A DNA stretch of 64,000 nt from NCBI GenBank assembly GCA_965262565.1, contig CBDHFQ010000005.1:124001-188000 (forward strand), read 5' to 3'. The notes beneath the pieces are model-generated. The model was not told the origin of the DNA. It did not search any database and saw only the letters and a list, made by a program, of their open reading frames with translations. A program made the translations under genes and the position numbers. Below are positions 1 to 9,475 of this stretch, piece by piece (the stretch's first letter is position 1; each line of letters begins with the position of its first letter). This stretch comes from CBDHFQ01 sp965262565. Lineage in GTDB: Bacteria; Bacteroidota; Bacteroidia; J057.

Positions 1-2
1 CT

Positions 3-770
3 TACCTTAGGATTGCTTCTTTTTCAAAAGGGAACAGTCGTCAGTATAAACAGTTTTTAAAAAAAGCTTTTAGATCTATACAAGAGTCCCATATTACAGA
101 CTTAATCATTGATTTACGAGATAACCGAGGAGGGTATGTCGACAGAGGATCAGAATTAATATCTTATCTGGCACCTGAACCATTCTTATTTGTTTCCCAT
201 AGTGTCGTACGTTCTAGCCGATTGCTTAGTCAAAAGGTCACTTCTCAAACCAATTGGTATAAATTTCCCATTAAACCCTTTAAAAAGCCTTTCGATAGAA
301 AATTAATGGGATGTAGCAGGAAATTACCAGGAACGTATGATACACTTTATTGGGAACCACAAAATATAAAAAATCCCAAGCTTCATTTTGATGGCAATAC
401 CTATCTGCTGGTCAATGGACTTTCCATGTCTAATGCAGCATTAACCCACCATGCTTTACATAGATTGGATTTAGCTACTATTATAGGAGAACCCAGTGGC
501 TGCACAGGAAATGCTACTTTCGGACATGCCGCACGGTTTATCTTGCCAAATAGCAAATTAAAGGGAAGTATTTCGACCTTGCGCATATATTCTAACAGAG
601 GGGAATTCGAAATTGATCCCTATCCGCTGGAACCTGACTATCTGGTTCCCGATAAACTTACTGATCTTATAAGAGGTCATGATACACAGCTCACATTTGC
701 TCTTTCCCTGATTCACTCGTCGGGTATCTCTCACTATTCTCCGCAAAATGCTGAAAATGAGAACAAATAA
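3..770 (+). CDS. S41 family (tail-specific-like) peptidase, 3' part only
   Basis: The reading frame is open from the window edge, so the start lies outside and about 255 C-terminal residues are visible. Near its beginning it shows the S41 signature LIIDLRDNRGG. Further on comes LVNGLSMSNAAL, where the serine after the methionine (codon at about 439) aligns with the S41 nucleophile, followed by ATIIGEPSGCTGN. The end (PDYLVPDKL then GHDTQL) matches the usual S41 C-terminus. The family cleaves periplasmic or exported proteins with a Ser/Lys or Ser-based site. The N-terminal half and any signal peptide cannot be judged. A TTG at 222 can serve as a start codon but would cut the domain in half, so it is not the real start. 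Confidence 0.85.
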   Translation, partial: YLRIASFSKGNSRQYKQFLKKAFRSIQESHITDLIIDLRDNRGGYVDRGSELISYLAPEPFLFVSHSVVRSSRLLSQKVTSQTNWYKFPIKPFKKPFDRKLMGCSRKLPGTYDTLYWEPQNIKNPKLHFDGNTYLLVNGLSMSNAALTHHALHRLDLATIIGEPSGCTGNATFGHAARFILPNSKLKGSISTLRIYSNRGEFEIDPYPLEPDYLVPDKLTDLIRGHDTQLTFALSLIHSSGISHYSPQNAENENK

Positions 771-802
771 ATTTCGAAATATTTATACTTTTAAATCTAC
801 CG

Positions 803-818
803 GAAAATTTGAATTTTC
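803..818 (+). terminator. weak hairpin downstream of the S41 gene
   Basis: GAAAAT and ATTTTC form a six-base stem around TTGA, followed by a T-rich stretch. It lies 33 bases after the stop. The stem is AT-rich and short, so this is only a possible terminator. Confidence 0.3.
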
Positions 819-990
819 AGTGTTTTATTTTGTCATTTTTCCTATATTAGATCGAGTATTTCTGATATCTTTTCCTGTAAATATTTTTTGATAGCTTATT
901 TATTTAATCAATACCCCTAATTCATCTAGCTGAATATCAATCAGTTTACATTAATCATTTATACTACACAACTTCTTATACCTAATTCCA

Positions 991-3384
991 ATGACAAAAT
1001 TCTTACCTTTTAAAATTTGGATAAATCATTTTCATATATCCTCCTTCCAAAGGAGAATTATTTCGAATATGATTGTCTTAATTACCATCAGCATTTGTAG
1101 TTCTTTGAGCACAAATATGCTCTATGGACAGCAATCGCCCTTACAATCTCCTATCGATTTTATGGACTTGATGGGAAACAGGAATAAAGAAGCCATAAAA
1201 AGAGGTCTTCCTCCCAGTGAACCAAATCCTTACCTCAGCTTTGGGTCTAATCCAAATTTAGAAACATACAACGCATGGGAATCATATATTAACTATCAAC
1301 AAAAAAGAAGAAACGCCGGGTTGAGATCCATCAACCCAGAAGGTATTGCAATTATTGAAAATGAAATCACACAAGGCGAAAACGATACTCCTGAAAATGG
1401 AATAAGCGTTCCCAACTTTGGTAGTGCTCCTGGTGAAAATTCAATAGTAAGTATTGCCGGAATCTCAGGCGAAGAGGAATTTGTAGAATTTGAGATCATG
1501 GAATTGGAAGATGAAGAAGATGATGGTTCTATAGATCTTGCCAACAAAACGAAAATCAGAGAATTATTTCAGACATCCATTTTTGAAGCAGAAGTAGGAG
1601 ATGGCATGTTTGGTGCCGCTGGAGACAGTACAGGAGATTTTGATTTTTATTGTGTACATGCCGAAGAAGGCTGGGTAATTGAAGTAGATGTAGATACACC
1701 AGAACCTTTTGAGGATCTGGACCCATTCGTTGCTATTTATGATGAAGAGGGTGTTCTATTAGCCTTTAATGATGATGGTGGTATAGAATCATTCGATAGC
1801 TTTTTGAAATTAAATGTTGAGAGTGAAGGAGCGTATTTTGTGATGGTTTCGGGATTTGGTTCTTTTATACCTTTAGATCCATTTGATTCCAGCTCGGGTT
1901 TTGGCGCAGGTTCAGAAGGAGAATACACGGTAAAAATTTCTACATTTATTGAAGATGATGATGATTACTTCCTTCTGGATTTAAGAAAAGGAGATGTATT
2001 TGGTGCAAGCATAAACGGAAGAAGTAATCCATTCATCGGGGTTTCGAGCCCAGACGGATCGGAATTTATCGCATCCAGATCTGGAGGAGCTGCTTTTGGC
2101 ATTACGGAAGACAATCCTTTGGAAATTAGTGGGCAAACACTCCTTACCTTCATTGCTCCAGAAGACGGCTCTTATGCTATACGATTTGGAGAAAATTTGG
2201 GAAGTTATGAAGGAAGCTTTCAGGTAACCAGACCGTTTTTTGAATTGAGTCCGGGATTTAAACAAGTCATCTTTCTGGACTTTAATGGAGGCACTTTTGA
2301 TTTAGGGGAGTTTTTCGGTCAGCCATTTTCTGATATTCGTCAACTTTCTGCTTTTGGAGATTTTCTTCCTAATCTGGGCATATCTACGGACCCTTTTACA
2401 CGGATAAGACTCATAAGAAGGATTGTAAACGTAGTCAGAGAAAATCTCGAACAAGATCTCGAAAGATCTGAGATTAATCCCAATTTAGATATTGTCATCC
2501 TAAATAACTTCGGCATATTTGAAGGATTGGACCTTGATCGAATGATAGATATTGAGGAACGTCCGGTAAGCAGAGTCATCATCGGAGGAACTATTGAACA
2601 ATCCGGTATAGGAACCATAGGAATTGCTCAAAGTATCGATCAAGGTAATTTTGCTACGGAAGAATTGGCATTAGTCCTCATGGATATCATCACTTCTCGT
2701 GATACTAGTCAATTTTTTTCCTTTAACAATATTCCACTTGCTCCCGGAACTTCTATAGAAGATTTATTAGTGGTTGGGTTAGGAAATATCATCTCTCATG
2801 AGATAGGACACTACTTAGGGAACTGGCATACAGATGGCTTTGATGATATCTTGAATATCATGGATGAAGGTCCCGGAGGGCCAGGTAATCTTATCGGATT
2901 AGGCCCTAGCGGTATCTTCGGTGCTGAAGATGCGATAGATGTCGATTTTGTGGCAGATACTTTTTCACTCCTTGAACAAATCTTCGTAGGAGTAGAAGAT
3001 ACTCGGGTCGTAACTTCTTTTGGCCTATCATTTATCCCAATGCGAGGGACTTTATTTGCTGTGTCTAATGAACTAGCGAAAGAAATGGGCCAATTAAATG
3101 TTCCTAAAGAAACGATGTTATCTCAGAATTTCCCTAATCCGCTTCACCAACATGAATCCTCAGAAATAGGCTTTACCACTAAGAGAGACGGTCTTGCAGT
3201 ACTCAAAGTATATGATTTATCAGGAAATGAAATGGGTACGCTTTTCAATGGGGCCGCAAATAGCGGTGAAGTTTATCAGGTAACATTAGATACTGATCAG
3301 TTACACCTCCAACCAGGTGTTTACGTGTATAAACTTCAAACACAGGAAGGAGAAATGCATAAAAAATTTGTTGTCCAAAGATAA
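991..3384 (+). CDS. T9SS-sorted metzincin metalloprotease with PPC-type domains
   Basis: Secreted zinc protease of 797 aa. An N-terminal hydrophobic stretch ends near LYGQ and serves as a signal peptide; an ATG at 1069 would give a shorter, more typical signal and is an alternative start. An acidic linker follows, then a PPC-like beta domain at about 195-315 and a second PPC-like unit at about 325-415. The catalytic part holds HEIGHYLGNWH (H603, E604, H607, G610, H613), the metzincin zinc motif, with a downstream NIMDEG as likely Met-turn. The last ~85 residues (from LSQNFPNP, then GVYVYKL) form a T9SS type A sorting domain, so the protein is probably exported across the outer membrane. It meets the sigma factor gene tail to tail at a shared terminator. 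The substrate is unknown. Confidence 0.8.
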   Translation: MTKFLPFKIWINHFHISSFQRRIISNMIVLITISICSSLSTNMLYGQQSPLQSPIDFMDLMGNRNKEAIKRGLPPSEPNPYLSFGSNPNLETYNAWESYINYQQKRRNAGLRSINPEGIAIIENEITQGENDTPENGISVPNFGSAPGENSIVSIAGISGEEEFVEFEIMELEDEEDDGSIDLANKTKIRELFQTSIFEAEVGDGMFGAAGDSTGDFDFYCVHAEEGWVIEVDVDTPEPFEDLDPFVAIYDEEGVLLAFNDDGGIESFDSFLKLNVESEGAYFVMVSGFGSFIPLDPFDSSSGFGAGSEGEYTVKISTFIEDDDDYFLLDLRKGDVFGASINGRSNPFIGVSSPDGSEFIASRSGGAAFGITEDNPLEISGQTLLTFIAPEDGSYAIRFGENLGSYEGSFQVTRPFFELSPGFKQVIFLDFNGGTFDLGEFFGQPFSDIRQLSAFGDFLPNLGISTDPFTRIRLIRRIVNVVRENLEQDLERSEINPNLDIVILNNFGIFEGLDLDRMIDIEERPVSRVIIGGTIEQSGIGTIGIAQSIDQGNFATEELALVLMDIITSRDTSQFFSFNNIPLAPGTSIEDLLVVGLGNIISHEIGHYLGNWHTDGFDDILNIMDEGPGGPGNLIGLGPSGIFGAEDAIDVDFVADTFSLLEQIFVGVEDTRVVTSFGLSFIPMRGTLFAVSNELAKEMGQLNVPKETMLSQNFPNPLHQHESSEIGFTTKRDGLAVLKVYDLSGNEMGTLFNGAANSGEVYQVTLDTDQLHLQPGVYVYKLQTQEGEMHKKFVVQR

Positions 3385-3421
3385 GCACATACTCCATTTT
3401 TCAACCATCTTGTATTATCCC

Positions 3422-3448
3422 AAAAGCACAGATTTTTTCTGTGCTTTT
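3422..3448. terminator. bidirectional terminator between convergent genes
   Basis: AAAAGCACAG at 3422-3431 and CTGTGCTTTT at 3439-3448 form a perfect 10-base stem with a seven-base loop. A-runs on one side and T-runs on the other let it work on both strands. It sits 37 bases after the protease stop and just beyond the sigma factor stop. Confidence 0.85.
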
Positions 3449-3452
3449 TATA

Positions 3453-3992
3453 TTAACAGCTAGGTCTACTTCTGGGAACCACTTCGATCAAATCTCCTGC
3501 TGGCCCATATACCACTTGACAACAATCAATGAAAATATTTAATAGTCTTTTTCTGGCTCTTTGAACTCTTGATTTTAAGGTGGTGTAAGGAATTTGAAGG
3601 GATTCTGACAATTGTTTCTGAGGTACATTCTCCCAATCTACTTGGCGCAACAAAAACTGATCTTCTTCGGATAATTGAGACAAAAAAGTTTGAAGGCTAC
3701 TCAATAAGCATCCATAAGGATCATTCCAATCATTATCTTCTAAATAATCGTCTCGGATTTCACACTCAACTACTTTTTTCGTCTTTCTATGATAATCCAC
3801 GATAGCATTACGAGTGATTTGATAAACCCAGGAAAGCAATCGATCCTCATCTTTAAGGAAACTTTTATGTATATGAATTTTTTCAAAGACATGTTGGAGC
3901 ACATCTTTAGCATCCTCTTTATCAGCTATGCGCTGGTGGATAAAAGCCTTTAGTTGACCAGAGAATTCCTTCCATATTTTTTCGGTGTCCAT
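3453..3992 (-). CDS. sigZ: RNA polymerase sigma-70 family factor, SigZ-like
   Basis: A 179-aa group 4 (ECF-size) sigma factor. Region 2 spans about residues 8-75 (ADKEDAKDVLQHVFEKIH, then SWVYQITRNAIVDYHR) and region 4 about 105-155 with a helix-turn-helix around SLQIPYTTLKSRVQRARKRL. The short tail with DCC and a terminal Cys resembles the SigZ family, where a Cys-Cys pair follows region 4. No anti-sigma factor lies next to it: the downstream neighbour is convergent and the upstream gene is divergent. The sigma factor call is firm; the SigZ subfamily is recognised from the tail and from N-terminal similarity, not from a profile search. Confidence 0.8.
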   Translation of the reverse strand: MDTEKIWKEFSGQLKAFIHQRIADKEDAKDVLQHVFEKIHIHKSFLKDEDRLLSWVYQITRNAIVDYHRKTKKVVECEIRDDYLEDNDWNDPYGCLLSSLQTFLSQLSEEDQFLLRQVDWENVPQKQLSESLQIPYTTLKSRVQRARKRLLNIFIDCCQVVYGPAGDLIEVVPRSRPSC

Positions 3993-4132
3993 TTTTAATG
4001 ATCATTTTTCATTTCCACTAAATAGACGAGAAACAGTGAAAAAGACGCAATCTTTTTTACTTTAGAAATCAAATAATATTATTTTAATTTTTAAAAATTT
4101 TATTCGTTCTCCACTATATATTCTATTCATTC

Positions 4133-5092
4133 ATGGATCAAAGACACTATTTTTGCTTATTACTGTTACTTTTTCCTCATCTTCTTTGTGCCCAAATTCT
4201 TAAGCTCTCCCTCTTAGAAGAAGGCTTTGAAATTAAGGAAGGTAATGAATCTGTACTTTTCTTTCAAACTGCAATGAAAGGGCATCCTGCTACGGGCTTA
4301 TATCCCAGAGCTCAGTATATACATCCCCTTTATCATCTGGATGGTCAAATTATTACAGAAGATTTTCCAGAAGATCATTTACATCATAGAGGTATTTTTT
4401 GGGCGTGGCATCAAATAATGATTGGAGATAGTAGTATTGGTGATGGATGGGAATGCAAAGATATTATGTGGGATATCCAAGCAATAGAGATCGATTCCAC
4501 CCTTCTTCCAGAAACCCTATCTACTACGATAACTACTTTATGGAAATCCAACAAATGGACCGACGAAAAGCAACAACCTATTCCTTTTGTTAAGGAACAT
4601 ACTATCCTGGATGTTTATCCGAAAAAAGAGCATATGAGGGTATTAGACATTAACATTGTTATTACTCCTCTTGTAGATCAAGTTCAACTTGGAGGTTCTG
4701 AAGACGAAAAAGGCTATGGAGGATTTTCTCCAAGATTTATCCTGCCTGAAGATCTTACATTTACTGGACAATATGCTGAAGTAGAGCCTCAAAACTTACA
4801 ATTAGATGGAGGAAATTGGATGGATATTAGTGGATCAATGGGAATGAATCATCGCCTGTGTGGGGTAACCATATTAGCCCATCCCTCTAATCCTACTCCC
4901 AATAATAAGTGGATTCTACGTCGGTCAGGAAGCATGCAAAATGCGGTATTTCCCGGTCGCCACCTCCATACTATACCAAAAGGCCAATCTTTAACACTCA
5001 GATACAGGTTATTAATCCACGAAGGGGATGCTCGTTCATTAAATATTGAAAAACTTTTTAATGAATATGGCCAAATTCAGTTGAGCTATTGA
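4133..5092 (+). CDS. DUF6807 (PmoA-like) family exported protein
   Basis: 319 aa with a cleavable signal peptide ending near LLCAQ. The motif YIHPLYHLDGQ followed by EDFPEDHLHHRGIFWAWHQ is the hallmark of the DUF6807 family, also called PmoA-like in databases. Later, conserved GGFSPRF and WMDISG segments follow. Members are common in Bacteroidota and Planctomycetota, next to sugar and esterase genes. No reaction is established for them, and the methane oxygenase name is misleading. The start is the first ATG with a signal peptide behind it. The gene is divergent from the sigma factor gene and precedes the glycosyltransferase by 119 bases on the same strand. Confidence 0.75.
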   Translation: MDQRHYFCLLLLLFPHLLCAQILKLSLLEEGFEIKEGNESVLFFQTAMKGHPATGLYPRAQYIHPLYHLDGQIITEDFPEDHLHHRGIFWAWHQIMIGDSSIGDGWECKDIMWDIQAIEIDSTLLPETLSTTITTLWKSNKWTDEKQQPIPFVKEHTILDVYPKKEHMRVLDINIVITPLVDQVQLGGSEDEKGYGGFSPRFILPEDLTFTGQYAEVEPQNLQLDGGNWMDISGSMGMNHRLCGVTILAHPSNPTPNNKWILRRSGSMQNAVFPGRHLHTIPKGQSLTLRYRLLIHEGDARSLNIEKLFNEYGQIQLSY

Positions 5093-5211
5093 TAGCCTGA
5101 AGCTTGGAAGGCAGGTTTATTTCAAGGATATTACTGATCAGTAAAAGATATTCGAGCAAAACAAGCTCATATTCCAGCGCATTATGCAGCTTTGGAACTC
5201 CGAGATAATAT

Positions 5212-6330
5212 ATGCAAATAGCTCTCATAGAACCATTTTTATCCGGCTCACACAAGGAATGGGCGGAAGGATATATCAATCACAGTCAGCATGAAATACT
5301 ACTTTTTTCCCTTCCAGGAAGGCATTGGAAATGGAGGATGCATGGAGGAGCTGTATCTTTAGCAAATCAATGGAAATTACAACAACCCGAAGTCGACGCT
5401 ATTCTTTGTACAGATATGTTGGATATTTCTACATTTCTTGCCTTGATTCGCAACGAGATTATTACCATGCCTGTATTTCTATATATGCACGAGAACCAAC
5501 TTACCTATCCCTGGTCCGCATCTGACCCTGATCTCGAATTACAAAGAGACAGGCACTACGGATTTATCAATTTTACCAGTGCCTTAACTGCTGATCATGT
5601 ATTTTTTAATTCTCACTTTCATAAAAGTATTTTTTTAGATGCACTTCCTCCTTTTCTGAATGCTTTTCCAGATTTTCGTCTATCTTCTTCCATTTCCACG
5701 ATTACACAAAAAAGTGAGGTATTACCCTTAGGAATGGATTTTTCCTCTTATGAGACCTCAATGTCTAAACGTTCCGAAGAGGCTCCCTTATTGATTCTTT
5801 GGAACCATAGATGGGAATACGATAAAAATCCGAACACCTTTTTTAATATTCTATTCCAACTGGCAGAGGAAAATTGTGAGTTCGAGTTGGTGATTATGGG
5901 AGAATCCTATCAGCGCCAGCCAGCTATTTTCAAGGCTGCTAAAGCCAAATTGGCCAAACGCATTCTACATATGGGATTTTTAGAAGATCCTACAGAGTAT
6001 GCTTACTGGCTATGGCAATCAGACATTCTACCAGTTACTTCATTACAAGACTTCTTTGGCATTAGTGTCGTACAAGCCATGTATTGCCAAACCTACCCAT
6101 TACTTCCCAACCGACTTGCTTATCCGGAGCACCTTCCGAAGGAATTACATTCCACCCATTTTTACCTGGATGAGTCAGACTTACTGGATAAACTTAGATA
6201 TGCCTGTCATCATCCTGCTGACATTAGAAACACAGACAGCCAACAATGGGTAAAACAGTATTCATGGGAACATATGGTTCATGTATATGATCAACGATTT
6301 GAAAGGTTAATTTTAAAGGGAAAGTCATGA
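5212..6330 (+). CDS. DUF3524/QTMAN-like glycosyltransferase (putative tRNA-queuosine mannosyltransferase)
   Basis: A 372-aa cytoplasmic protein without a signal peptide. The N-terminus (IEPFLSGSHKEWAEG, then LPGRHWKWRMHGGA at about residues 37-50) matches the DUF3524 domain of the tRNA-queuosine alpha-mannosyltransferase family (animal GTDC1/QTMAN). Residues about 170-360 form the GT-B C-terminal half, with LILWNHRWEYDKNP, the acceptor-side helix and a DFFGISVVQAMYC segment that corresponds to the nucleotide-sugar-binding E/S region. In animals this family adds mannose to queuosine in tRNA-Asp. The bacterial role is inferred from homology only; no queuosine gene lies in this window. Confidence 0.75.
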   Translation: MQIALIEPFLSGSHKEWAEGYINHSQHEILLFSLPGRHWKWRMHGGAVSLANQWKLQQPEVDAILCTDMLDISTFLALIRNEIITMPVFLYMHENQLTYPWSASDPDLELQRDRHYGFINFTSALTADHVFFNSHFHKSIFLDALPPFLNAFPDFRLSSSISTITQKSEVLPLGMDFSSYETSMSKRSEEAPLLILWNHRWEYDKNPNTFFNILFQLAEENCEFELVIMGESYQRQPAIFKAAKAKLAKRILHMGFLEDPTEYAYWLWQSDILPVTSLQDFFGISVVQAMYCQTYPLLPNRLAYPEHLPKELHSTHFYLDESDLLDKLRYACHHPADIRNTDSQQWVKQYSWEHMVHVYDQRFERLILKGKS

Positions 6331-6379
6331 CTCATTGGCACAATTCTACCTTCTTCTTTTTCTACCTTCAAACACCTTA

Positions 6380-7576
6380 CTAGTCAAAGTCCGTCGTAAG
6401 TTTAAATCGCAATATCCTCCCATTTCCTTTATCAGCCACATAGAGAATCTCATTCAGATAGGCTACTCCACTCGGCTGCCGAAATTGAGTTAAAGATGCT
6501 CCTGTTCCTCCAAAAGATACCCTTATAGCGCGATTACTCTCTGATCCTGCAGGAGGAATAATTCCTTCCAGTCCTTGCAAGGTAAATTGGTACAGTGAAT
6601 CTTTTTCTCTATCTACAACAAACAAATAATTCGTCCCATCTCCAGTAACTGTAACATCTACAGGAGCGGAAAACCGATCAGGAGCATAGAGAAATCCATC
6701 AGCTCGGGCAGTATCTCCTACAGAAAGAAGTTGTAATTCGTAAGAGACGGGAGCATCAGGAATGATATTCGCCCTCACCCATCTTACTCTTAGTGCATTG
6801 GTTTCGGAAATGGAGGTAACCAGGAAATCACCACTGGAATTAACTGAAGGACTTTGAGGAGGTGCTGCAAATGAAGTAATTCCCTGAGGCAAACGAAAAA
6901 AGTCTCTAGTTAGGCCAAAAGATGTATTAACAAATATAGGTGAGATTAAGGAATCTTTTTCGTCAAACAATAATACGATATCATCAGGCCCTCCAAACTT
7001 ATTCGGAATATTGGAAGGACCATTTCTGGAAACATAATACCTATTATCTGATAAACTACTAATACCTGAAAATGATACTTGCGTATCTTCTTCATTTGGG
7101 GTGGCAGTCCTGAAATAAAACGGATGTAAAGAAATGCGCTTTATGGTAGCTTCATTCAAACCGTAGACATTCCCATTAAACAAGTCAATCCTGTAAATAG
7201 CTGCCAGATTGAAGTTGGTCCCATTAATTATCGTATCTTTTCTTCCAATAGCAAGTAATTCAAGCCTTCTATCCTGGGTGATGTCCGTAACCCCAGGAAT
7301 GAGCAATCTCCCCAATTCATTTCCGGCTTGATCAAAGCTAATGATCTCATCCGTTGCCCCATCTACTACATAGACCAATTCATCATATCCGGCAATAATA
7401 TCTAACGGTTCTATTACATTATCTATTACGGGTAGTATGGGCACATAAGCTACTTCTCTTGTATTTTGTAGCGGAACATCCAGGAAACTCGTATCTGTTT
7501 CAGTACCCCAAAAGCCATCGCAAGCTGTTAACAATGAAATTGAGAATAGAATAAGCGAAAACATAAATTGATTCAT
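6380..7576 (-). CDS. NHL/beta-propeller lipoprotein of unknown function
   Basis: 398 aa. The N-terminus has a short hydrophobic stretch and a lipobox LLTAC, so Cys19 is probably lipidated. The body contains repeated blades such as PLDIIAGYDELVYVVDG and, near the end, FRQPSGVAYLNEILYVADKGNGRILRFKL, a clear NHL-type repeat. It therefore folds as a beta-propeller on the cell surface or in the periplasm and probably binds proteins or sugars. No catalytic motif is visible. It converges with the glycosyltransferase gene (49 bases apart) and diverges from the amidohydrolase gene. Confidence 0.65.
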   Translation of the reverse strand: MNQFMFSLILFSISLLTACDGFWGTETDTSFLDVPLQNTREVAYVPILPVIDNVIEPLDIIAGYDELVYVVDGATDEIISFDQAGNELGRLLIPGVTDITQDRRLELLAIGRKDTIINGTNFNLAAIYRIDLFNGNVYGLNEATIKRISLHPFYFRTATPNEEDTQVSFSGISSLSDNRYYVSRNGPSNIPNKFGGPDDIVLLFDEKDSLISPIFVNTSFGLTRDFFRLPQGITSFAAPPQSPSVNSSGDFLVTSISETNALRVRWVRANIIPDAPVSYELQLLSVGDTARADGFLYAPDRFSAPVDVTVTGDGTNYLFVVDREKDSLYQFTLQGLEGIIPPAGSESNRAIRVSFGGTGASLTQFRQPSGVAYLNEILYVADKGNGRILRFKLTTDFD

Positions 7577-7822
7577 CTGGCTAAGTATCTGTTTGCTCTG
7601 TTTTCCTACATTGGTAGCCTACGAACTCAAGATACTAACCTGCTTCTAAATTAATTCATTTTCATTTGAAGATTATTTCGCTTTCTTAGAATTCATATAT
7701 TATTACTGTTGATATTAATGCAAAGAATACCAAATGTATAATAATTATACACTTCTACTCTAATTTTGTTTAATTATCACACAATATCCCATTAATTGAT
7801 CTCATTTTTATCACTAACTAAT

Positions 7823-9475
7823 ATGAACCCTTACTCCTTGCTTCGTTCGGTATTATGCTTTACAATTTCTTTTACTGTATGTTCATGTGTTTCCCATCAA
7901 ACGTTTGATGTTCTTATAAAAAATGGGACCATTTACGATGGTTCAGGAGCATCTCCCATAGTAGGTGATGTAGGGATAAATGCTGATACGATTGCCGCAA
8001 TAGGGAAATTAAATGCTACTGCCCCCTTGACCATAGAAGCAACGGGAAAAGCTGTTTCTCCGGGTTTCATCAATATGCTGAGTTGGGCCAATGTTACTTT
8101 ATTAGAAGATGGTCGTTCACAAAGCGATATTCGTCAAGGGGTTACCTTAGAAGTAATGGGGGAAGGAAGTTCAATGGGTCCTTTAAGTCCTAAGATGAAG
8201 GCCGCTATGCAGGAGGATCAGGGAGATATTAAGTTTGAGGTTGCATGGAATACGTTGGGTGAATATTTACAATATTTGGAAGAGAAAGGAGTGTCCACCA
8301 ATATCACTTCCTTTGTAGGTAATGGCACATTGAGAAGACATGTGATAGGATTTGAGAACAGACCGGCCACCGAAGAAGAATTGGAACAAATGAAGATCTT
8401 AGCTGATGAAGCGATGAGGGAAGGGGCTGTAGGGATAAGTTCATCGCTTTTATATGTCCCCAGCAGGTATGCCAGTACTGAAGAACTGATTGCTTTAGCT
8501 AAAGTAGTCGCTGGTTATGACGGCATGTATATTTCCCATATTCGAAGTGAAGGAGATGAATTGTGGGAATCTATTGATGAACTTATTACCATTGCCAGAG
8601 AAGCTAATATAGCAGCTGAAGTTTATCATTTAAAGGCCTCCGGCAAGAAAAATTGGTACAAAATGGATTCTGTTTTTTCTGCCATTAATGCTGCCAGAGA
8701 GGATGGATTACACATCACTACTGATATGTATACTTATCCGGCTAGTTCTACGGGACTGCATGTTCAATTGCCGGATTGGGTTAGAGAAGGTGGTATACCT
8801 GCCACCATTAAAAGGCTTGCGAATTCTTCTCTTAAGCAGAAAATCCTGGATGAAATTGAGTTTGAGCATCCTCCTGAAAATATTCTCCTTGTAGGATTTA
8901 AAAATGAAGCCTTGAGGATTCACATAGGAAAGCGGTTATCTGAAGTGGCCCAGGAGTTAGGAATATCACCTGCAGAAACCATGATGAAGTTGATTGTAGA
9001 AGATGGTAGCAGAATCCAGGTGGTTTATTTTTCTATGTCGGAAGACAATATCAGAAAGAAAATTCAGCTACCCTATATGAGTTTTTGTTCTGATGCAGGT
9101 TCTTACACGAATGAGGGTGTGTTTTTAAAACAAAGTACACATCCAAGAGCTTATGGTTCTTTTATAAGAGTACTTGGTAAATACGTCAGAGAAGAAGAAC
9201 TATTTCCGCTGGAAGAAGCTATCAGAAGATTAAGTGCGCTCCCTGCCGCTAACCTTAAACTCAACAAAAGAGGAAAACTCGCTAAAGGTTATTATGCCGA
9301 TGTAGTTATTTTCGATCCGACAACTGTTGATGATAAAGCTACCTTCGAAAAACCACATCAATATGCTGTAGGAGTGGAAGATGTTTTCGTTAATGGAATT
9401 CAGGTACTTAATAAAGGCAATCATACAGGTGCTATGCCAGGAAAATTTGTCAAAGGCCCAGGATATCAGCCTTAG
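7823..9475 (+). CDS. D-aminoacylase-like amidohydrolase with altered metal site, lipoprotein
   Basis: 550 aa from this ATG; an upstream TTG at 7796 is in frame but less likely. A signal peptide ends in the lipobox-like VCSC. The fold is that of N-acyl-D-amino-acid deacylases: FDVLIKNGTIYDGSG at the start, a TIM-barrel core, and LAKGYYADVVIFDP near the end. The usual HxH after PGFI is replaced: PGFINMLSWAN has Leu86 and Trp88 where two His are expected. The Cys of the NCG motif is replaced by Glu114 (MGEG). The later ligands look kept: His in YISHIRSEGDE, His in EVYHLKASGK and Asp in SFCSDAG. It may use a single metal with a Glu in place of Cys. The substrate is uncertain. Confidence 0.75.
   Translation: MNPYSLLRSVLCFTISFTVCSCVSHQTFDVLIKNGTIYDGSGASPIVGDVGINADTIAAIGKLNATAPLTIEATGKAVSPGFINMLSWANVTLLEDGRSQSDIRQGVTLEVMGEGSSMGPLSPKMKAAMQEDQGDIKFEVAWNTLGEYLQYLEEKGVSTNITSFVGNGTLRRHVIGFENRPATEEELEQMKILADEAMREGAVGISSSLLYVPSRYASTEELIALAKVVAGYDGMYISHIRSEGDELWESIDELITIAREANIAAEVYHLKASGKKNWYKMDSVFSAINAAREDGLHITTDMYTYPASSTGLHVQLPDWVREGGIPATIKRLANSSLKQKILDEIEFEHPPENILLVGFKNEALRIHIGKRLSEVAQELGISPAETMMKLIVEDGSRIQVVYFSMSEDNIRKKIQLPYMSFCSDAGSYTNEGVFLKQSTHPRAYGSFIRVLGKYVREEELFPLEEAIRRLSALPAANLKLNKRGKLAKGYYADVVIFDPTTVDDKATFEKPHQYAVGVEDVFVNGIQVLNKGNHTGAMPGKFVKGPGYQP

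Noticed and set aside
7761..7768. TAATTTTG as a Bacteroidota -7 promoter element for the amidohydrolase
   Set aside because: It fits TAnnTTTG, but no TTTG or TTG element is found at the required distance upstream, so a promoter is not supported.
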